DNA of 33,295 bases, from the NCBI GenBank assembly GCA_016779605.1, contig JADHNH010000034.1:1-33295 (forward strand), in the 5' to 3' direction. Position numbers and translations under genes: made by a program. Below are positions 17,275-25,629 of the stretch, piece after piece; the stretch's first letter is position 1; each line of letters opens with the position of its first letter. The notes under the pieces were generated by a model. That model searched no databases. It was not told where the DNA came from and saw nothing but the letters and a program-made list of their open reading frames with translations. This DNA is from Nevskia sp. (GTDB taxonomy: Bacteria; Pseudomonadota; Gammaproteobacteria; Nevskiales; Nevskiaceae).

Positions 17275-17769
17275 ATGAGCCTGCAAAATATTGTCGAAGA
17301 CGTGAAGGTCCGTGTCGGATCCCTCACCGCCCACAGCCAGAAGGTCGCACAGATCTCCCTGGACACGATCAAGCACGCCAACGGCATCGTGGCGGACAAG
17401 TTCCAGGTGCTGGTGAAGACCGAAACCACCGCCGCCAAGGATCTGCTCAGTTCCGCTAGGTCGGCGCTCGACAAGGCCAAGGCCGACGGCCTGCGCGCCG
17501 TGGCCGCCGCGCCGGTGGGCTACCTGCCCCCGCGCGAGAAATTCGTCACCGTGTTCAATCGCACCGCCAGCGTGCTCGGCGACACCGGCGACGAGCTGTA
17601 CAAAACTTTCAAGCTGGGCTTCGCCACGATCCAGGGCGAGCTCAACGGCACCCCGGTTTCGCCGCGGAAGGCCGCTGCCGCCGCGCGCAAGCGCAAGCCG
17701 GCCGCCAAGCGCGCGCCGAAGACCGTGAAGCACGCCGCACCGGCGTCCGCGGCCAAGGCCGCCGAGTAG
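17275..17769 (+). CDS. Phasin-like protein with Lys/Ala-rich tail
   Basis: 164 residues. Residues 1-115 are predicted helical and amphipathic (VRVGSLTAHSQKVAQISLDTIKHANGIVADKFQVLVKTETTAAKDLL), the pattern of phasins that coat polyhydroxyalkanoate granules. The last ~45 residues are rich in Lys, Ala, Arg and Pro (AAARKRKPAAKRAPKTVKHAAPA), like PhaF or histone-H1-like tails that bind DNA. No PHA synthase is in the window. GGAG lies about 12 bases upstream of the ATG. It converges on a DUF6489-like gene that also has a basic Ala/Pro tail. Phasin is the best guess; a nucleoid-associated protein is the alternative. Confidence 0.65.
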   Translation: MSLQNIVEDVKVRVGSLTAHSQKVAQISLDTIKHANGIVADKFQVLVKTETTAAKDLLSSARSALDKAKADGLRAVAAAPVGYLPPREKFVTVFNRTASVLGDTGDELYKTFKLGFATIQGELNGTPVSPRKAAAAARKRKPAAKRAPKTVKHAAPASAAKAAE

Positions 17770-17774
17770 CGCCA

Positions 17775-17809
17775 GGCGGCTGGCGCCGCCGGGCGGTCAA
17801 GCGATTTTT
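17775..17809 (+). terminator. Weak candidate terminator after the phasin-like gene
   Basis: A GGCGGC/GCCGCC stem (17775-17780 with 17785-17790) plus an overlapping CCGCC/GGCGG stem are followed by a five-T run at 17805-17809. The gap between stem and T-run is longer than ideal, so termination efficiency is doubtful. Confidence 0.35.
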
Positions 17810-17812
17810 ACT

Positions 17813-18214
17813 TCAGGAGCCCGCCGGCGTTCGCCCGGCGGGCTCGGCCTTGTGCGGCGCACTCTCCGCCGCGCCCGCGCCGCTTGCAGCGGCGCCGCGG
17901 CCGGCCCTTGCACCCGCCCCCTTGCGGGCCGGATTGCGCGGCCGGGCGGCTCGCCGGCGCGGTTTGGCGGCAGCGGCGGGTTCCTCCTCCGCGCCCGCCC
18001 TGGCGGCGGTGAACAGGCGCCGCCACGCGGCGCTGTTGCGCAGGATCTGCAGGTTATCCTTGACGAAGCTGGCGGGGTCGAAGCTTTCGCTGGCGGCGCC
18101 GACCTTGTCGCGCAGGAAATGGACGATATCCTCCTGCAGTCCGGCGACGTCCGGCAGGCCCAGGAAGCGCCGCAGCTCCTCCGGCTTCACTTCGATGTCG
18201 ATCTTGATCTGCAT
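17813..18214 (-). CDS. DUF6489-like small protein with basic Ala/Pro-rich tail
   Basis: 133 residues from ATG 18214, preceded by GGGAGG. The N-terminal ~75 residues (MQIKIDIEVKPEELRRFLGL then PDVAGLQEDIVHFLRDKVG) match the pattern of the small uncharacterised DUF6489 family of proteobacteria. The remainder is low complexity, with repeated Ala, Arg, Lys and Pro (AAAKPRRRAARPRNPARKG). Function is unknown. It lies upstream-facing next to the phasin-like gene (43-base convergent gap); in PHA producers small proteins of this size are often found with phasins, so a role in granule biology is a possible inference. A GC hairpin overlaps its last codons. Confidence 0.7.
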   Translation of the reverse strand: MQIKIDIEVKPEELRRFLGLPDVAGLQEDIVHFLRDKVGAASESFDPASFVKDNLQILRNSAAWRRLFTAARAGAEEEPAAAAKPRRRAARPRNPARKGAGARAGRGAAASGAGAAESAPHKAEPAGRTPAGS

Positions 18215-18264
18215 GTCAGGCCTCCCGCTGGCCGCGCCGGATCGGGCGCCTTCGAACCTGCTGC

Positions 18265-19164
18265 TTACGTCCCCGTCAACAGCCGCTGCGCTTCCCGGTA
18301 TTTCTCGGCGGTGCGGGCCACGACTTCGTCGGGCAGGTCCGGCCCGGGGGCGCGCTTGTCCCAGTCCAGCGTTTCCAGGTAATCGCGCACGTACTGCTTG
18401 TCGAAGCTCGGCGGGCTGGTGCCGGGCGCGTACTGCGCCGCCGGCCAGAACCGCGAGGAATCCGGCGTGAGCACCTCGTCGATCAGGTGCAGGCGGCCCG
18501 AGTCGTCGAGGCCGAACTCGAACTTGGTGTCGGCCACCAGGATGCCGCGCGCGGCGGCGTAAGCGGCGGCTTCGCGGTATAGCGCCAGCGTGAGCTCGCG
18601 TACCTGCGCGGCCACCGTCGCGCCGACCAGCCGCTCGACCTCGGCGAAGCTGATGTTGGCGTCGTGCTCGCCCTTGGGCGCCTTGAACGCCGGCGTGAAG
18701 ATCGGCTCGGGCAGCCGGTCGGCCAGGCGCAGGCCGGCCGGCAGCGGCACGCCGCAGACCGCGCCGCCCGCCTGGTAATCCTTCCAGCCGGAGCCGATCA
18801 GGTAGCCGCGCGCCACTGCTTCCACCGGCAGCGCACGCAGCTTGCGCGCCACTACCGCGCGGCCGCGGCACTGCGCCAGCTCCTGCGGCCGCAGGTGACG
18901 CGCCAGCTCCACGTCCGGCGCCAGGTGGTTGGGCACGCGGCCGGCGAAGCGGCGCATCCAGAAGTCGGTGAGCGCGGTCAGCACCGCGCCCTTGCCGGGG
19001 ATGGGCCGCGGCAGCACCACGTCGAACGCCGACAGCCGGTCGGTGGTGACGATCAGCAGGTGGTCCGTACCCAGCGCGTAGAGGTCGCGCACCTTGCCGC
19101 GATGCACCAGCGGCAGGCTGGCGATGTGCGATTCGAAGAGCGCGGCCGGCAAGGTCTCAGCCAT
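18265..19164 (-). CDS. purC: Phosphoribosylaminoimidazole-succinocarboxamide synthase (PurC)
   Basis: Condenses CAIR with aspartate using ATP in purine synthesis. 299 residues, the long single-domain form found in many proteobacteria and yeast rather than the ~237-residue E. coli form. Motifs: [12 protein letters not shown] (ATP loop), [42 protein letters not shown] and [15 protein letters not shown] 19164 is 2 bases after the stop of the upstream membrane-protein gene, so the two are co-transcribed and probably coupled. Confidence 0.96.
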   Translation of the reverse strand: MAETLPAALFESHIASLPLVHRGKVRDLYALGTDHLLIVTTDRLSAFDVVLPRPIPGKGAVLTALTDFWMRRFAGRVPNHLAPDVELARHLRPQELAQCRGRAVVARKLRALPVEAVARGYLIGSGWKDYQAGGAVCGVPLPAGLRLADRLPEPIFTPAFKAPKGEHDANISFAEVERLVGATVAAQVRELTLALYREAAAYAAARGILVADTKFEFGLDDSGRLHLIDEVLTPDSSRFWPAAQYAPGTSPPSFDKQYVRDYLETLDWDKRAPGPDLPDEVVARTAEKYREAQRLLTGT

Positions 19165-19166
19165 GT

Positions 19167-19655
19167 TCAATGGCCGCCCGCGAGGCTCTGCATCGAGTAA
19201 GCCAGCAGGTATTTGCCGGCCGTGGCATCCAGCACCACGCACAGCCCGAGCGCCAGGTTGACGGCCACCAGCTTGCGAATCTGGCCGATTGCGCGCGCCG
19301 AAGCACCGGCGTCGCCCGCGGCGACCGCCCGCCGGAGACGCCGGAACGGCGCGAAGTAAACATGCAGGAACAACAGCATCATCGTCACGCCCAATCCAAG
19401 CATCAGATGGATGTGCAGATCGGCGTCCGCCAGCCAGTCGGACATCCACAATCCGGTAAGCAGCAGTGTCGGGACGGCGATCAGTACCCAGCCGAAGAAA
19501 CGCCCGAGCACGCGGCTCCAAAGGGCCGCGCGTTGCATCGCTGCCAGGTCGCCCACCGACGGACGCAGGCACAAGTAAGCGAAGAACATGCCGCCGACCC
19601 ATACCACTGCCGACAGGACGTGCAAGGCAAAGGCCAAACCTCGTGCGGCGATCAT
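19167..19655 (-). CDS. CopD-like integral membrane protein
   Basis: 162 residues with four membrane helices: [66 protein letters not shown] and [22 protein letters not shown]. The [13 protein letters not shown] start and conserved His in the third helix recall the CopD/DUF2214-like family of small haem- or copper-associated membrane proteins. The exact family and cofactor are not certain. It is the first gene of a two-gene unit with purC. Position is divergent from rpe (110-base gap). Confidence 0.75.
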   Translation of the reverse strand: MIAARGLAFALHVLSAVVWVGGMFFAYLCLRPSVGDLAAMQRAALWSRVLGRFFGWVLIAVPTLLLTGLWMSDWLADADLHIHLMLGLGVTMMLLFLHVYFAPFRRLRRAVAAGDAGASARAIGQIRKLVAVNLALGLCVVLDATAGKYLLAYSMQSLAGGH

Positions 19656-19752
19656 GATGCGGGATTCGTTCTATGGCGGCGGGATTGACGGTCACTCTAT
19701 GCAAAGCCGGCGCCGGAGGCAAAAGCCGCCCGGGCGGCCAGCGGTTTTTTGA

Positions 19753-19758
19753 GATAAT
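19753..19758 (+). promoter_or_regulatory. -10 box of rpe
   Basis: GATAAT lies only 7 bases before the rpe ATG (19766), so transcription would start at or next to the start codon. A T-run precedes it; no good -35 is visible. This suggests a leaderless mRNA. Confidence 0.4.
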
Positions 19759-19765
19759 CGCGCCA

Positions 19766-20479
19766 ATGAACGCACAGCCCCCGGTCATCGCAGCCAGCAT
19801 CCTGTCCGCCGATTTCGCCCGCCTGGGCGAGGAGGTGACGCGGGTCGTCGCCGCCGGCGCCGACTGGATCCATTTCGACGTGATGGACAACCACTACGTG
19901 CCCAACCTGACCATCGGGCCGATGCTGTGCGAGGCGCTGCGCAAGCACGGCGTGACCGCGCCGATCGACGTGCACCTGATGGTCACGCCGGTGGACGCGC
20001 TGGCCCAGGCCTTCGCCAAGGCCGGCGCCACCACCATCACCTTTCACCCCGAAGCCACCTACCACGTGGACCGCAGCCTGCAGGCGATCCGCGACGCCGG
20101 CTGCAAGGCCGGCCTGGTGTTCAACCCGGCCACGCCGCTGGACCATCTGCGCCACGTGATGGACAAGCTGGACCTGATCCTGCTGATGTCGGTCAATCCC
20201 GGCTTCGGCGGCCAGAGCTTCATTCCTTCGGCGCTCGACAAGCTGCGCGAGGCGCGCCGGCTGATCGACGCCCATGCCGGGCAAAAAGGCGCTGCCGGCG
20301 GCCGCCTCATCCGCCTGGAAGTCGACGGCGGCGTGAAGACCGACAACATCGCCGCCATTGCCGCCGCCGGCGCCGACACCTTCGTGGCGGGCTCGGCGAT
20401 CTTCGGCTCGCCGGACTACGCCGCCACCATCCGCGCCATGCGCCAGGCCATCGCCGCGGCCGGCAGCGCGGGGCGCTGA
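19766..20479 (+). CDS. rpe: Ribulose-phosphate 3-epimerase
   Basis: Interconverts ribulose-5-phosphate and xylulose-5-phosphate in the pentose phosphate pathway. 237 residues forming a TIM barrel. Active-site motifs are [35 protein letters not shown] (metal His/Asp), [28 protein letters not shown] and VDGGVKTDN. The ATG at 19766 matches the family start; the extra upstream open frame is not conserved and the only near signal is the GATAAT box. Located directly upstream of the trp leader, as in xanthomonads. It makes the ribulose-5-phosphate pool that kdsD also uses. Confidence 0.97.
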   Translation: MNAQPPVIAASILSADFARLGEEVTRVVAAGADWIHFDVMDNHYVPNLTIGPMLCEALRKHGVTAPIDVHLMVTPVDALAQAFAKAGATTITFHPEATYHVDRSLQAIRDAGCKAGLVFNPATPLDHLRHVMDKLDLILLMSVNPGFGGQSFIPSALDKLREARRLIDAHAGQKGAAGGRLIRLEVDGGVKTDNIAAIAAAGADTFVAGSAIFGSPDYAATIRAMRQAIAAAGSAGR

Positions 20480-20521
20480 AGCGCCGCAAACATTGCGCAT
20501 TTTCGCCGCCGCGCCAGTTTC

Positions 20522-20529
20522 TATATAGT
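20522..20529 (+). promoter_or_regulatory. Candidate -10 region of the trp operon
   Basis: TATATAGT at 20522-20529 contains two overlapping -10-like hexamers (TATATA, TATAGT). The -35 position (around 20501) holds only TTTCGC, a poor match. It lies about 45 bases before the trpL start codon, the expected place for the trp promoter. Confidence 0.45.
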
Positions 20530-20575
20530 GTGCGCCTTGCACAGGCCCCGGCTGGCAATACCGGCGACAACGGCA

Positions 20576-20638
20576 ATGAACATCCAACGATCGAGCGGCA
20601 CGGCGAGCAGCCGGGCCGCAGGGTGGCGATGGCGCTGA
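20576..20638 (+). CDS. trpL: trp operon leader peptide
   Basis: A 20-residue ORF from ATG 20576 to TGA 20636-20638 ends in GWRWR, with two tryptophan codons (TGG at 20624-20626 and 20630-20632) just before the stop. It lies 77 bases ahead of trpE in the only non-coding gap upstream of the operon and is followed by mutually exclusive inverted repeats. This is the classic layout of a ribosome-mediated attenuator, in which stalling at Trp codons when tryptophan is low changes the RNA folding. Trp is the rarest residue, so two of 20 clustered at the end is unlikely by chance. The ribosome site is weak. Confidence 0.75.
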   Translation: MNIQRSSGTASSRAAGWRWR

Positions 20639-20676
20639 TCCAGGCCCAACCTGGAACGGGCGCAAGGCCCGGCTGC
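20607..20676 (+). promoter_or_regulatory. Attenuator-like alternative RNA structures before trpE
   Basis: GCAGCCGGGCC (20607-20617, inside trpL just before its Trp codons) is an exact inverted repeat of 20666-20676. The same right arm can instead pair with CGGGC (20657-20661) to make CGGGC-GCAAG-GCCCG. Another 6-bp hairpin, TCCAGG/CCTGGA, is at 20639-20655. A ribosome stalled at the Trp codons would cover the left arm and switch the pairing. There is no strong U-tract (only CCCCTTTG at 20681-20688), so whether the switch terminates transcription or affects trpE translation is not clear. trpE has no Shine-Dalgarno at normal spacing (GAGG is 17 bases upstream). Confidence 0.55.
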
Positions 20677-20715
20677 ACGTCCCCTTTGATCGCCGAGGCT
20701 GTTTCTTGAATTCGC

Positions 20716-22161
20716 ATGAGCCCTGAGCACCCCACGCACATCGCGCTGACGCGCGAACTGTCCGCCGACCTCGACACCCCGGTCGGCGCCTACCTGAAGC
20801 TGGGCAACCGGCCGTACTCGTTCCTGCTGGAGTCGATGCAGGGCGGCGAGCGCTGGGGCCGCTATTCCTTCATCGGGCTGCCGTGCCGCGAGGTACTGAG
20901 CGTGCGCGGCGCCGAGGTGGAGCTGCGGCGCGACGGCCGCGTGGTCGAACAGGCCAGCGTGGCGGACCCGGTGGCCTGGGTGCGCGCCTACGCCGCGCGC
21001 ACGCGGGTGGCGCCGGTGGCCGGGCTGCCGCGCTTTTCCGGCGGGCTGGTCGGCTACTTCGGCTACGACTGCGTGCGCTATTTCGAGCCGCGGCTGAAGC
21101 TCGCGCGGCCCGATCCGCTGGGCACGCCCGACATCCTGCTGATGCGCGCCGACGAGCTGGCGATCTTCGACAACCAGCGCGCCACCCTGACCCTGGTGGT
21201 GCACGCCGCCGCCGCCGACCCGGCCGACCGCAGGCGCGCGCAGGCGCGGCTGGACCAGATCGCCGCGCAGCTCGCGCAGCCGCTGCCGCGGCCGGCCGCG
21301 CCCCCGGCCAGGGCGCAGGAGCCGAAGTTCACCTCCGGCTTCAGCCACGGCGATTTCTGCGCCGCGGTGGAGCGGATCAAGGCGTACATCGCCGCCGGCG
21401 ACGCCATGCAGGTGGTGCCGTCGCAGCGCCTGACCGCGCCGTTCGCGGCCGAGCCGGTGGAGCTGTACCGCGCCATCCGCCGGCTCAACCCCTCGCCTTA
21501 CCTGTACTGCATGCACCTGGACGACCACCACGTGGTCGGCTCCTCGCCGGAAATCCTGGTGCGGGTGGAAGAAGGCGAGATGACGGTGCGCCCGATCGCC
21601 GGCACGCGCCGGCGCGGCGCCACCGCCGAGGACGACGCGCGGCTGGCGCACGAGCTGCTGGCGGATCCCAAGGAAGTGGCCGAGCACCTGATGCTGATCG
21701 ACCTGGGCCGCAACGACGTCGGCCGCGTGGCGCAGACCGGCCTGGTGCGGGTGACCGAGCGCATGGTGATCGAGCGCTATTCGCACGTGATGCACATCGT
21801 CTCCAACGTCACCGGCACGCTCAGGCCCGGCCTGGACGCGCTCGACGCGCTGGCCGCGGCCTTCCCGGCCGGCACCCTGTCCGGCGCGCCGAAGGTGCGC
21901 GCCATGGAGATCATCGAGGAGGTCGAGCCGGTGCGGCGCGGCATCTACGGCGGCGCGGTGGGCTACCTGGGCTGGGACGGCAACATGGATACCGCCATCG
22001 CCATCCGCACCGCCGTGATCAAGGGCGGGCTGCTGCACGTGCAGGCCGGCGCCGGCATCGTCGCCGACTCGCAGCCGGAGTCCGAGTGGGAGGAAACGAT
22101 GAACAAGGCGCGCGCCATGATGAACGCCGCCGCGCTGGCCGCGGGAGTGCGCGCGTCATGA
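20716..22161 (+). CDS. trpE: Anthranilate synthase component I
   Basis: Large subunit, converting chorismate and ammonia to anthranilate; the first step of tryptophan synthesis. 481 residues with the N-terminal domain containing the Trp-feedback site region ([19 protein letters not shown]) and the catalytic chorismate-binding domain ([100 protein letters not shown]). Complete, of usual length. Preceded by a Trp-containing leader peptide. Its TGA overlaps an ATG that once began trpG but now begins a mini-ORF (ATGA at 22158-22161). Confidence 0.98.
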   Translation: MSPEHPTHIALTRELSADLDTPVGAYLKLGNRPYSFLLESMQGGERWGRYSFIGLPCREVLSVRGAEVELRRDGRVVEQASVADPVAWVRAYAARTRVAPVAGLPRFSGGLVGYFGYDCVRYFEPRLKLARPDPLGTPDILLMRADELAIFDNQRATLTLVVHAAAADPADRRRAQARLDQIAAQLAQPLPRPAAPPARAQEPKFTSGFSHGDFCAAVERIKAYIAAGDAMQVVPSQRLTAPFAAEPVELYRAIRRLNPSPYLYCMHLDDHHVVGSSPEILVRVEEGEMTVRPIAGTRRRGATAEDDARLAHELLADPKEVAEHLMLIDLGRNDVGRVAQTGLVRVTERMVIERYSHVMHIVSNVTGTLRPGLDALDALAAAFPAGTLSGAPKVRAMEIIEEVEPVRRGIYGGAVGYLGWDGNMDTAIAIRTAVIKGGLLHVQAGAGIVADSQPESEWEETMNKARAMMNAAALAAGVRAS

Positions 22162-22282
22162 TCGTGATGATCGACAACCGGCCGGCGCTTGCCGCCGGCC
22201 GCCCTGAGCGCAGCGCCCACGCGCGCGGAGTCGAAGGGTCTCGGGATGGAGGCGCACGGTCATGATCGTGATGATCGACAAC
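22155..22282 (+). repeat. Insertion with 24-bp direct repeat between trpE and trpG
   Basis: The 24 bases 22155-22178 are repeated exactly at 22259-22282; they include the first seven codons of trpG. Between them lie 80 bases (22179-22258) with a CGGCCGGCG/CGCCGGCCG hairpin (22179-22187 with 22193-22201) followed by a CCCTGAGCG...GTCGAAGGG segment typical of dispersed REP-like repeats. The layout fits a repeat element that inserted into the trpG start and duplicated 24 bases of target. Confidence 0.85.
22158..22265 (+). CDS. Relay mini-ORF from the displaced trpG start
   Basis: The original trpG start (ATG 22158, overlapping the trpE stop) now begins a 35-residue [22 protein letters not shown] and on through the repeat element, ending TGA 22263-22265. 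That stop overlaps the ATG of the intact trpG as ATGA, so overlap-type translational coupling is kept on both sides. The product is unlikely to have its own function. It probably serves only to hand ribosomes from trpE to trpG. Confidence 0.55.
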   Translation: MIVMIDNRPALAAGRPERSAHARGVEGSRDGGARS

Positions 22283-22849
22283 TACGACTCCTTCACCTAC
22301 AACCTCGTGCAGTACCTGGGCGAGCTCGGCGCGCAGGTGCAGGTGTTCCGCAACGACTGCGTGAGCGTGGACCAGGTCGCGGCGCTGGCGCCCAGCCACA
22401 TCGTGCTTTCGCCCGGCCCCTGCACGCCCGACCAGGCGGGCATCTGCCTGGAGCTGATCGATCGGCTCAAGGGGCGCTTCCCGATCCTCGGCGTGTGCCT
22501 GGGCCACCAGGCGATCGGCCAGGCGTTCGGCGGCAAGGTGGTGCGCGCGCGCGAGGTGATGCATGGCAAGACCAGCCCGATCCACCACGCCGGCCTGGGC
22601 GTGTTCCGCGGCCTGCCGACGCCGTTCACCGCCACGCGCTACCACTCGCTGATCGTGGAGCGCGACAGCCTGCCGCCGGAATTCGAGGTGACCGCCTGGA
22701 CCGAGCTGCAGGACGGCTCCGCCGACGAGGTGATGGGCCTGCGCCACCGCAGCCTGCCGGTGGAGGGCGTGCAGTTCCACCCGGAGTCGATCCTCACCGA
22801 GCACGGCCATGCGCTGCTGCGCAATTTTCTGGAACAAGGTGGCCGCTAG
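22262..22849 (+). CDS. trpG: Anthranilate synthase component II (glutamine amidotransferase)
   Basis: Supplies ammonia from glutamine to TrpE. 195 residues, class I amidotransferase: [20 protein letters not shown] start, oxyanion region SPGPCTP, nucleophile Cys79 in [10 protein letters not shown], and catalytic His173/Glu175 in VQFHPES. Same length as stand-alone TrpG/PabA, and may also serve PabB. The start is the second copy of a duplicated 24-bp sequence. Followed by a 216-base gap filled with palindromic repeats before trpD. Confidence 0.98.
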   Translation: MIVMIDNYDSFTYNLVQYLGELGAQVQVFRNDCVSVDQVAALAPSHIVLSPGPCTPDQAGICLELIDRLKGRFPILGVCLGHQAIGQAFGGKVVRAREVMHGKTSPIHHAGLGVFRGLPTPFTATRYHSLIVERDSLPPEFEVTAWTELQDGSADEVMGLRHRSLPVEGVQFHPESILTEHGHALLRNFLEQGGR

Positions 22850-22954
22850 GCCGGCCAAGGTGGGGCGGGGCCGGCGAGCCTCGTCCGGGCTGCCGATGGC
22901 GGGCATGGGCCGCCCTACTTGGCACTTCGTCGATCCGGCGGTCCCTCACCCCTG

Positions 22955-23052
22955 CCCCTCTCCCGGCGGGAGAGGGGACGCACCGAGTGTAGGGCGGGCC
23001 GTGCCCGCCGTGCATTCTTCCGACGTAAATGGCGGGCACGGCCCGCCCTACA
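22955..23052. repeat. Two palindromic repeat elements between trpG and trpD
   Basis: First, a perfect 10-bp hairpin CCCCTCTCCC/GGGAGAGGGG at 22955-22977 with a 3-base loop. Second, a perfect 22-bp inverted repeat, 22988-23009 against 23031-23052 (core TAGGGCGGGCCGTGCCCGCC), with a 21-base loop. Both are of the dispersed intergenic repeat type of xanthomonad-like genomes. The second ends only 13 bases before the trpD GTG. They could modulate mRNA decay or partial termination within the operon; no T-run follows. Confidence 0.8.
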
Positions 23053-23065
23053 TCTGAGAGATAGC

Positions 23066-24109
23066 GTGACGATCACGCCGCAACAGGCGCTGCAGCGCAC
23101 CATCGAGCACCGCGAGATCTTCCACGACGAGATGATCGGGCTGATGCGCCAGATCATGCGCGGCGAGGTGTCGCCGCCGATGATCGCGGCGATCCTCACC
23201 GGCTTGCGGGTGAAGAAGGAGACCATCGGCGAGATCACCGCGGCGGCGCTGGTGATGCGCGAGTTCGCGCTCAAGGTGGAGCTGCCGGCGCACCCGCACC
23301 TGATCGACATCGTCGGCACCGGCGGCGACGCCGCGCACAGCTTCAACATTTCCACCGCCGCCTCGTTCGTGGCCGCCGCCGCCGGCGCGGCGGTGGCCAA
23401 GCACGGCAATCGCAGCGTGTCGTCCAAGAGCGGCAGCGCCGACGTGCTGGAGGCGCTGGGCGCGCGCATCGACCTGGCACCGGAGCAGGTGGCGCGGTGC
23501 ATCGGCCAGGCCGGCATCGGCTTCATGTTCGCGCCGCTGCACCACCCGGCGATGAAGGTGGTGGCGCCGGTGCGGCGCGAGATGGGCGTGCGCACGCTGT
23601 TCAACATCCTCGGCCCGCTGACCAACCCGGCGGGGGCGCCCAACGTGCTGATGGGCGTGTTCCACCCGGACCTGGTGGGCATCCAGGTGCGGGTGCTGCA
23701 GCGCCTGGGCGCGGCGCGCGCGCTGGTGGTGTGGGGCCGCGACGGCATGGACGAGATCTCGCTGGGCGCGGCCACCCTAGTGGGCGAGCTGCGCGACGGG
23801 CAGGTGCGCGAGCACGAGATCCACCCCGAGGACTTCGGCCTGCAGATGGCCGCCAGCCGCAACCTGCGCGTGGACAACGCGCACGAGTCGCGCGCGCGGC
23901 TGCTCGAGGCGCTGGAGGACAAGCCCGGCGTCGCCCGCGACATCGTCGCGCTCAACGCCGGCGCCGCGCTCTACGCGGCCGGCGTGGCCGGCTCGATCGC
24001 CGACGGGCTGGCGCGGGCGCGCGAAGCGATTGCCAGCGGCCTGGCGCGTGCCAAACTGGACGCGTTCGTCGCCGCCACGCGCCACCTGGCGCAGGAGAAC
24101 CCCCCATGA
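23066..24109 (+). CDS. trpD: Anthranilate phosphoribosyltransferase
   Basis: Transfers the phosphoribosyl group of PRPP to anthranilate. 347 residues from GTG 23066 (AGAG upstream), close to the usual ~345; the upstream open frame runs through the repeat element and is rejected. Motifs: PRPP-binding DIVGTGGD (81-88), [40 protein letters not shown], anthranilate-site residues in [13 protein letters not shown], and [14 protein letters not shown], then GRDGMDEIS. Its stop overlaps trpC (ATGA at 24106-24109), so these two remain tightly coupled although trpG-trpD coupling has been broken by repeats. Confidence 0.98.
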   Translation: MTITPQQALQRTIEHREIFHDEMIGLMRQIMRGEVSPPMIAAILTGLRVKKETIGEITAAALVMREFALKVELPAHPHLIDIVGTGGDAAHSFNISTAASFVAAAAGAAVAKHGNRSVSSKSGSADVLEALGARIDLAPEQVARCIGQAGIGFMFAPLHHPAMKVVAPVRREMGVRTLFNILGPLTNPAGAPNVLMGVFHPDLVGIQVRVLQRLGAARALVVWGRDGMDEISLGAATLVGELRDGQVREHEIHPEDFGLQMAASRNLRVDNAHESRARLLEALEDKPGVARDIVALNAGAALYAAGVAGSIADGLARAREAIASGLARAKLDAFVAATRHLAQENPP

Positions 24110-24915
24110 CCGACGTCCTGGCAAAAATCCTGGCGCGCAAGCGCGAGGAGATCGCCGGCTTGCGCAGCCGTCACACGCTGGGCGAGCTCGAGCAGATGGC
24201 GCTGGCCGCCGATGCGCCGCGCGGCTTTGCCGCCGCGCTCGCGGCGGCGGCCGCGCGCGGTGCCGGCGTGATCGCCGAGATCAAGAAGGCTTCGCCCAGC
24301 AAGGGCCTGATCCGCGCGGACTTCGACCCGGCCTGGATCGCGCGCGAATACGCCGGCGGCGGCGCCGCCTGCCTGTCGGTGCTGACCGACGTGGATTTCT
24401 TCCAGGGCCACAACGACTACCTGCGCCAGGCGCGGGCGGCCTGCGCGCTGCCGGCGATCCGCAAGGACTTCCTGGTGGACGAGGCGCAGGTACTGGAAGC
24501 CCGCGCGATCGGCGCCGACTGCGTGCTGCTGATCGCCGCCGCGCTGGCGCCTTCGCGGGTGACGGTGCTGGCCCGCCTGGCGCAATCGCTGGGCATGGAC
24601 GTGCTGCTGGAAGTGCACGACCGCACCGAGCTGGAAGCCCTGCTGGCGCTGGACCTCGGGCGCAAGGGCCAGCGGCCGCTGCTGGGCATCAACAACCGCA
24701 ACCTGCGCACTTTCGAAACCCGGCTGGAAACCACGCTGAACCTGCTGCCGCTGGTGCCGGACGACTACGCGGTGGTGACCGAAAGCGGCATCGGCGGCCC
24801 GGCCGACATCGTCCGCATGCAGGCCGCCGGGGTGCGGCGCTTCCTGGTGGGCGAGTCGCTGATGCGGCAGCCGAGCCCAGGACAGGCGCTCAAGGCGCTG
24901 CTGGGGCGCGCCTAG
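24106..24915 (+). CDS. trpC: Indole-3-glycerol phosphate synthase
   Basis: Ring-closing decarboxylation giving indole-3-glycerol phosphate. 269 residues, monofunctional (no TrpF domain). TIM-barrel motifs: [104 protein letters not shown] and [10 protein letters not shown]. Last gene of the trp operon here; trpF, trpB and trpA must lie elsewhere. It converges on the crp-type gene with 34 bases between. Confidence 0.98.
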   Translation: MTDVLAKILARKREEIAGLRSRHTLGELEQMALAADAPRGFAAALAAAAARGAGVIAEIKKASPSKGLIRADFDPAWIAREYAGGGAACLSVLTDVDFFQGHNDYLRQARAACALPAIRKDFLVDEAQVLEARAIGADCVLLIAAALAPSRVTVLARLAQSLGMDVLLEVHDRTELEALLALDLGRKGQRPLLGINNRNLRTFETRLETTLNLLPLVPDDYAVVTESGIGGPADIVRMQAAGVRRFLVGESLMRQPSPGQALKALLGRA

Positions 24916-24949
24916 CTGGCTCGGTAGCCGGTATTGCGCAGCCGGCGGC

Positions 24950-25603
24950 TCAGGCCTTGCCGTGCTCGCCGCGGTAGGTGGCCAGCCGGCCGCCGCTGGC
25001 GACCATGATGCTGCGGCCCTGGGTGGAGACCAGGCCGTCCTCCTCCAGTTTCTTGAGCACGCGGCCGGCCATCTCGCGCGAGCAGCCGACGATGCGCGCC
25101 AGCTCCTGCCGGCTGATGCGCACCACCACGCCGCGCGGGGTCTGCTGCGAGTCCGGCTGCTGGGTGAGTTCAAGCAGCGTGCGCGCCAGGCGTCCGGCGA
25201 CGTCCAGGAAGGTAAGGTCGCGCAAGCGGCGGCTGGTGTCGCGCAGGCGCGCCGCCAGCTGGCCGGCCACTTCGAACATGATGTCCGGGTGCTCGCGGTT
25301 GAACACGCGGAACGCCTGGTAGCCGACTTCGGCCACCAGGGTGGGGTTGCGCGTGCGGACGATGGCGGTGCGCACCTTCTGGTCGGGGAACAGGCACATC
25401 TCGCCGAAGAACTCGCCGGGATTGAGGTAGGCCAGCACCATTTCGCGGCCGTCGGCATCCTCCACCACCACGCTCACCGAGCCTTCCAGGATCAGGTATA
25501 GCGTGCTGGGCTGGTCGCCGGCATGCACGATCGTATGGCGCGGCGGGTAGCTGCGCTTGTGGGCCATGGACACGAAGGCCTGCACGACCGGTTTTTCCAG
25601 CAT
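24950..25603 (-). CDS. crp: Crp/Vfr/Clp-type global transcription regulator
   Basis: 217 residues with an N-terminal cyclic-nucleotide domain (LEGSVSVVVEDADGREMVLAYLNPGEFFGEMCLF), a dimer helix (RLRDTSRRLRDLTFLDVAGRLARTLLEL) and a helix-turn-helix (ISRQELARIVGCSREMAGRVLKKLEEDGLV). In this location xanthomonads carry Clp. The start at 25603 has a GGGGGG ribosome site. Residues equivalent to the cAMP contacts of E. coli CRP look present (GE in GEFFGE, R-T in VRTAIV where CRP has R-S, T-S in RDTSRR). Clp of Xanthomonas, remembered as reading E in place of S there and responding to cyclic di-GMP, differs. So cAMP is the likelier ligand. Divergent from an OsmC-like gene, as crp is from yhfA in E. 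coli. Confidence 0.9.
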   Translation of the reverse strand: MLEKPVVQAFVSMAHKRSYPPRHTIVHAGDQPSTLYLILEGSVSVVVEDADGREMVLAYLNPGEFFGEMCLFPDQKVRTAIVRTRNPTLVAEVGYQAFRVFNREHPDIMFEVAGQLAARLRDTSRRLRDLTFLDVAGRLARTLLELTQQPDSQQTPRGVVVRISRQELARIVGCSREMAGRVLKKLEEDGLVSTQGRSIMVASGGRLATYRGEHGKA

Positions 25604-25629
25604 GTTCCCCCCTTGAAACATCTTCAGCC

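Noticed and set aside
17816..17846. GC-rich hairpin at the 3' end of the DUF6489-like gene considered as a terminator.
   Set aside because: It lies in coding sequence and is followed on the minus strand by A-rich rather than T-rich sequence.
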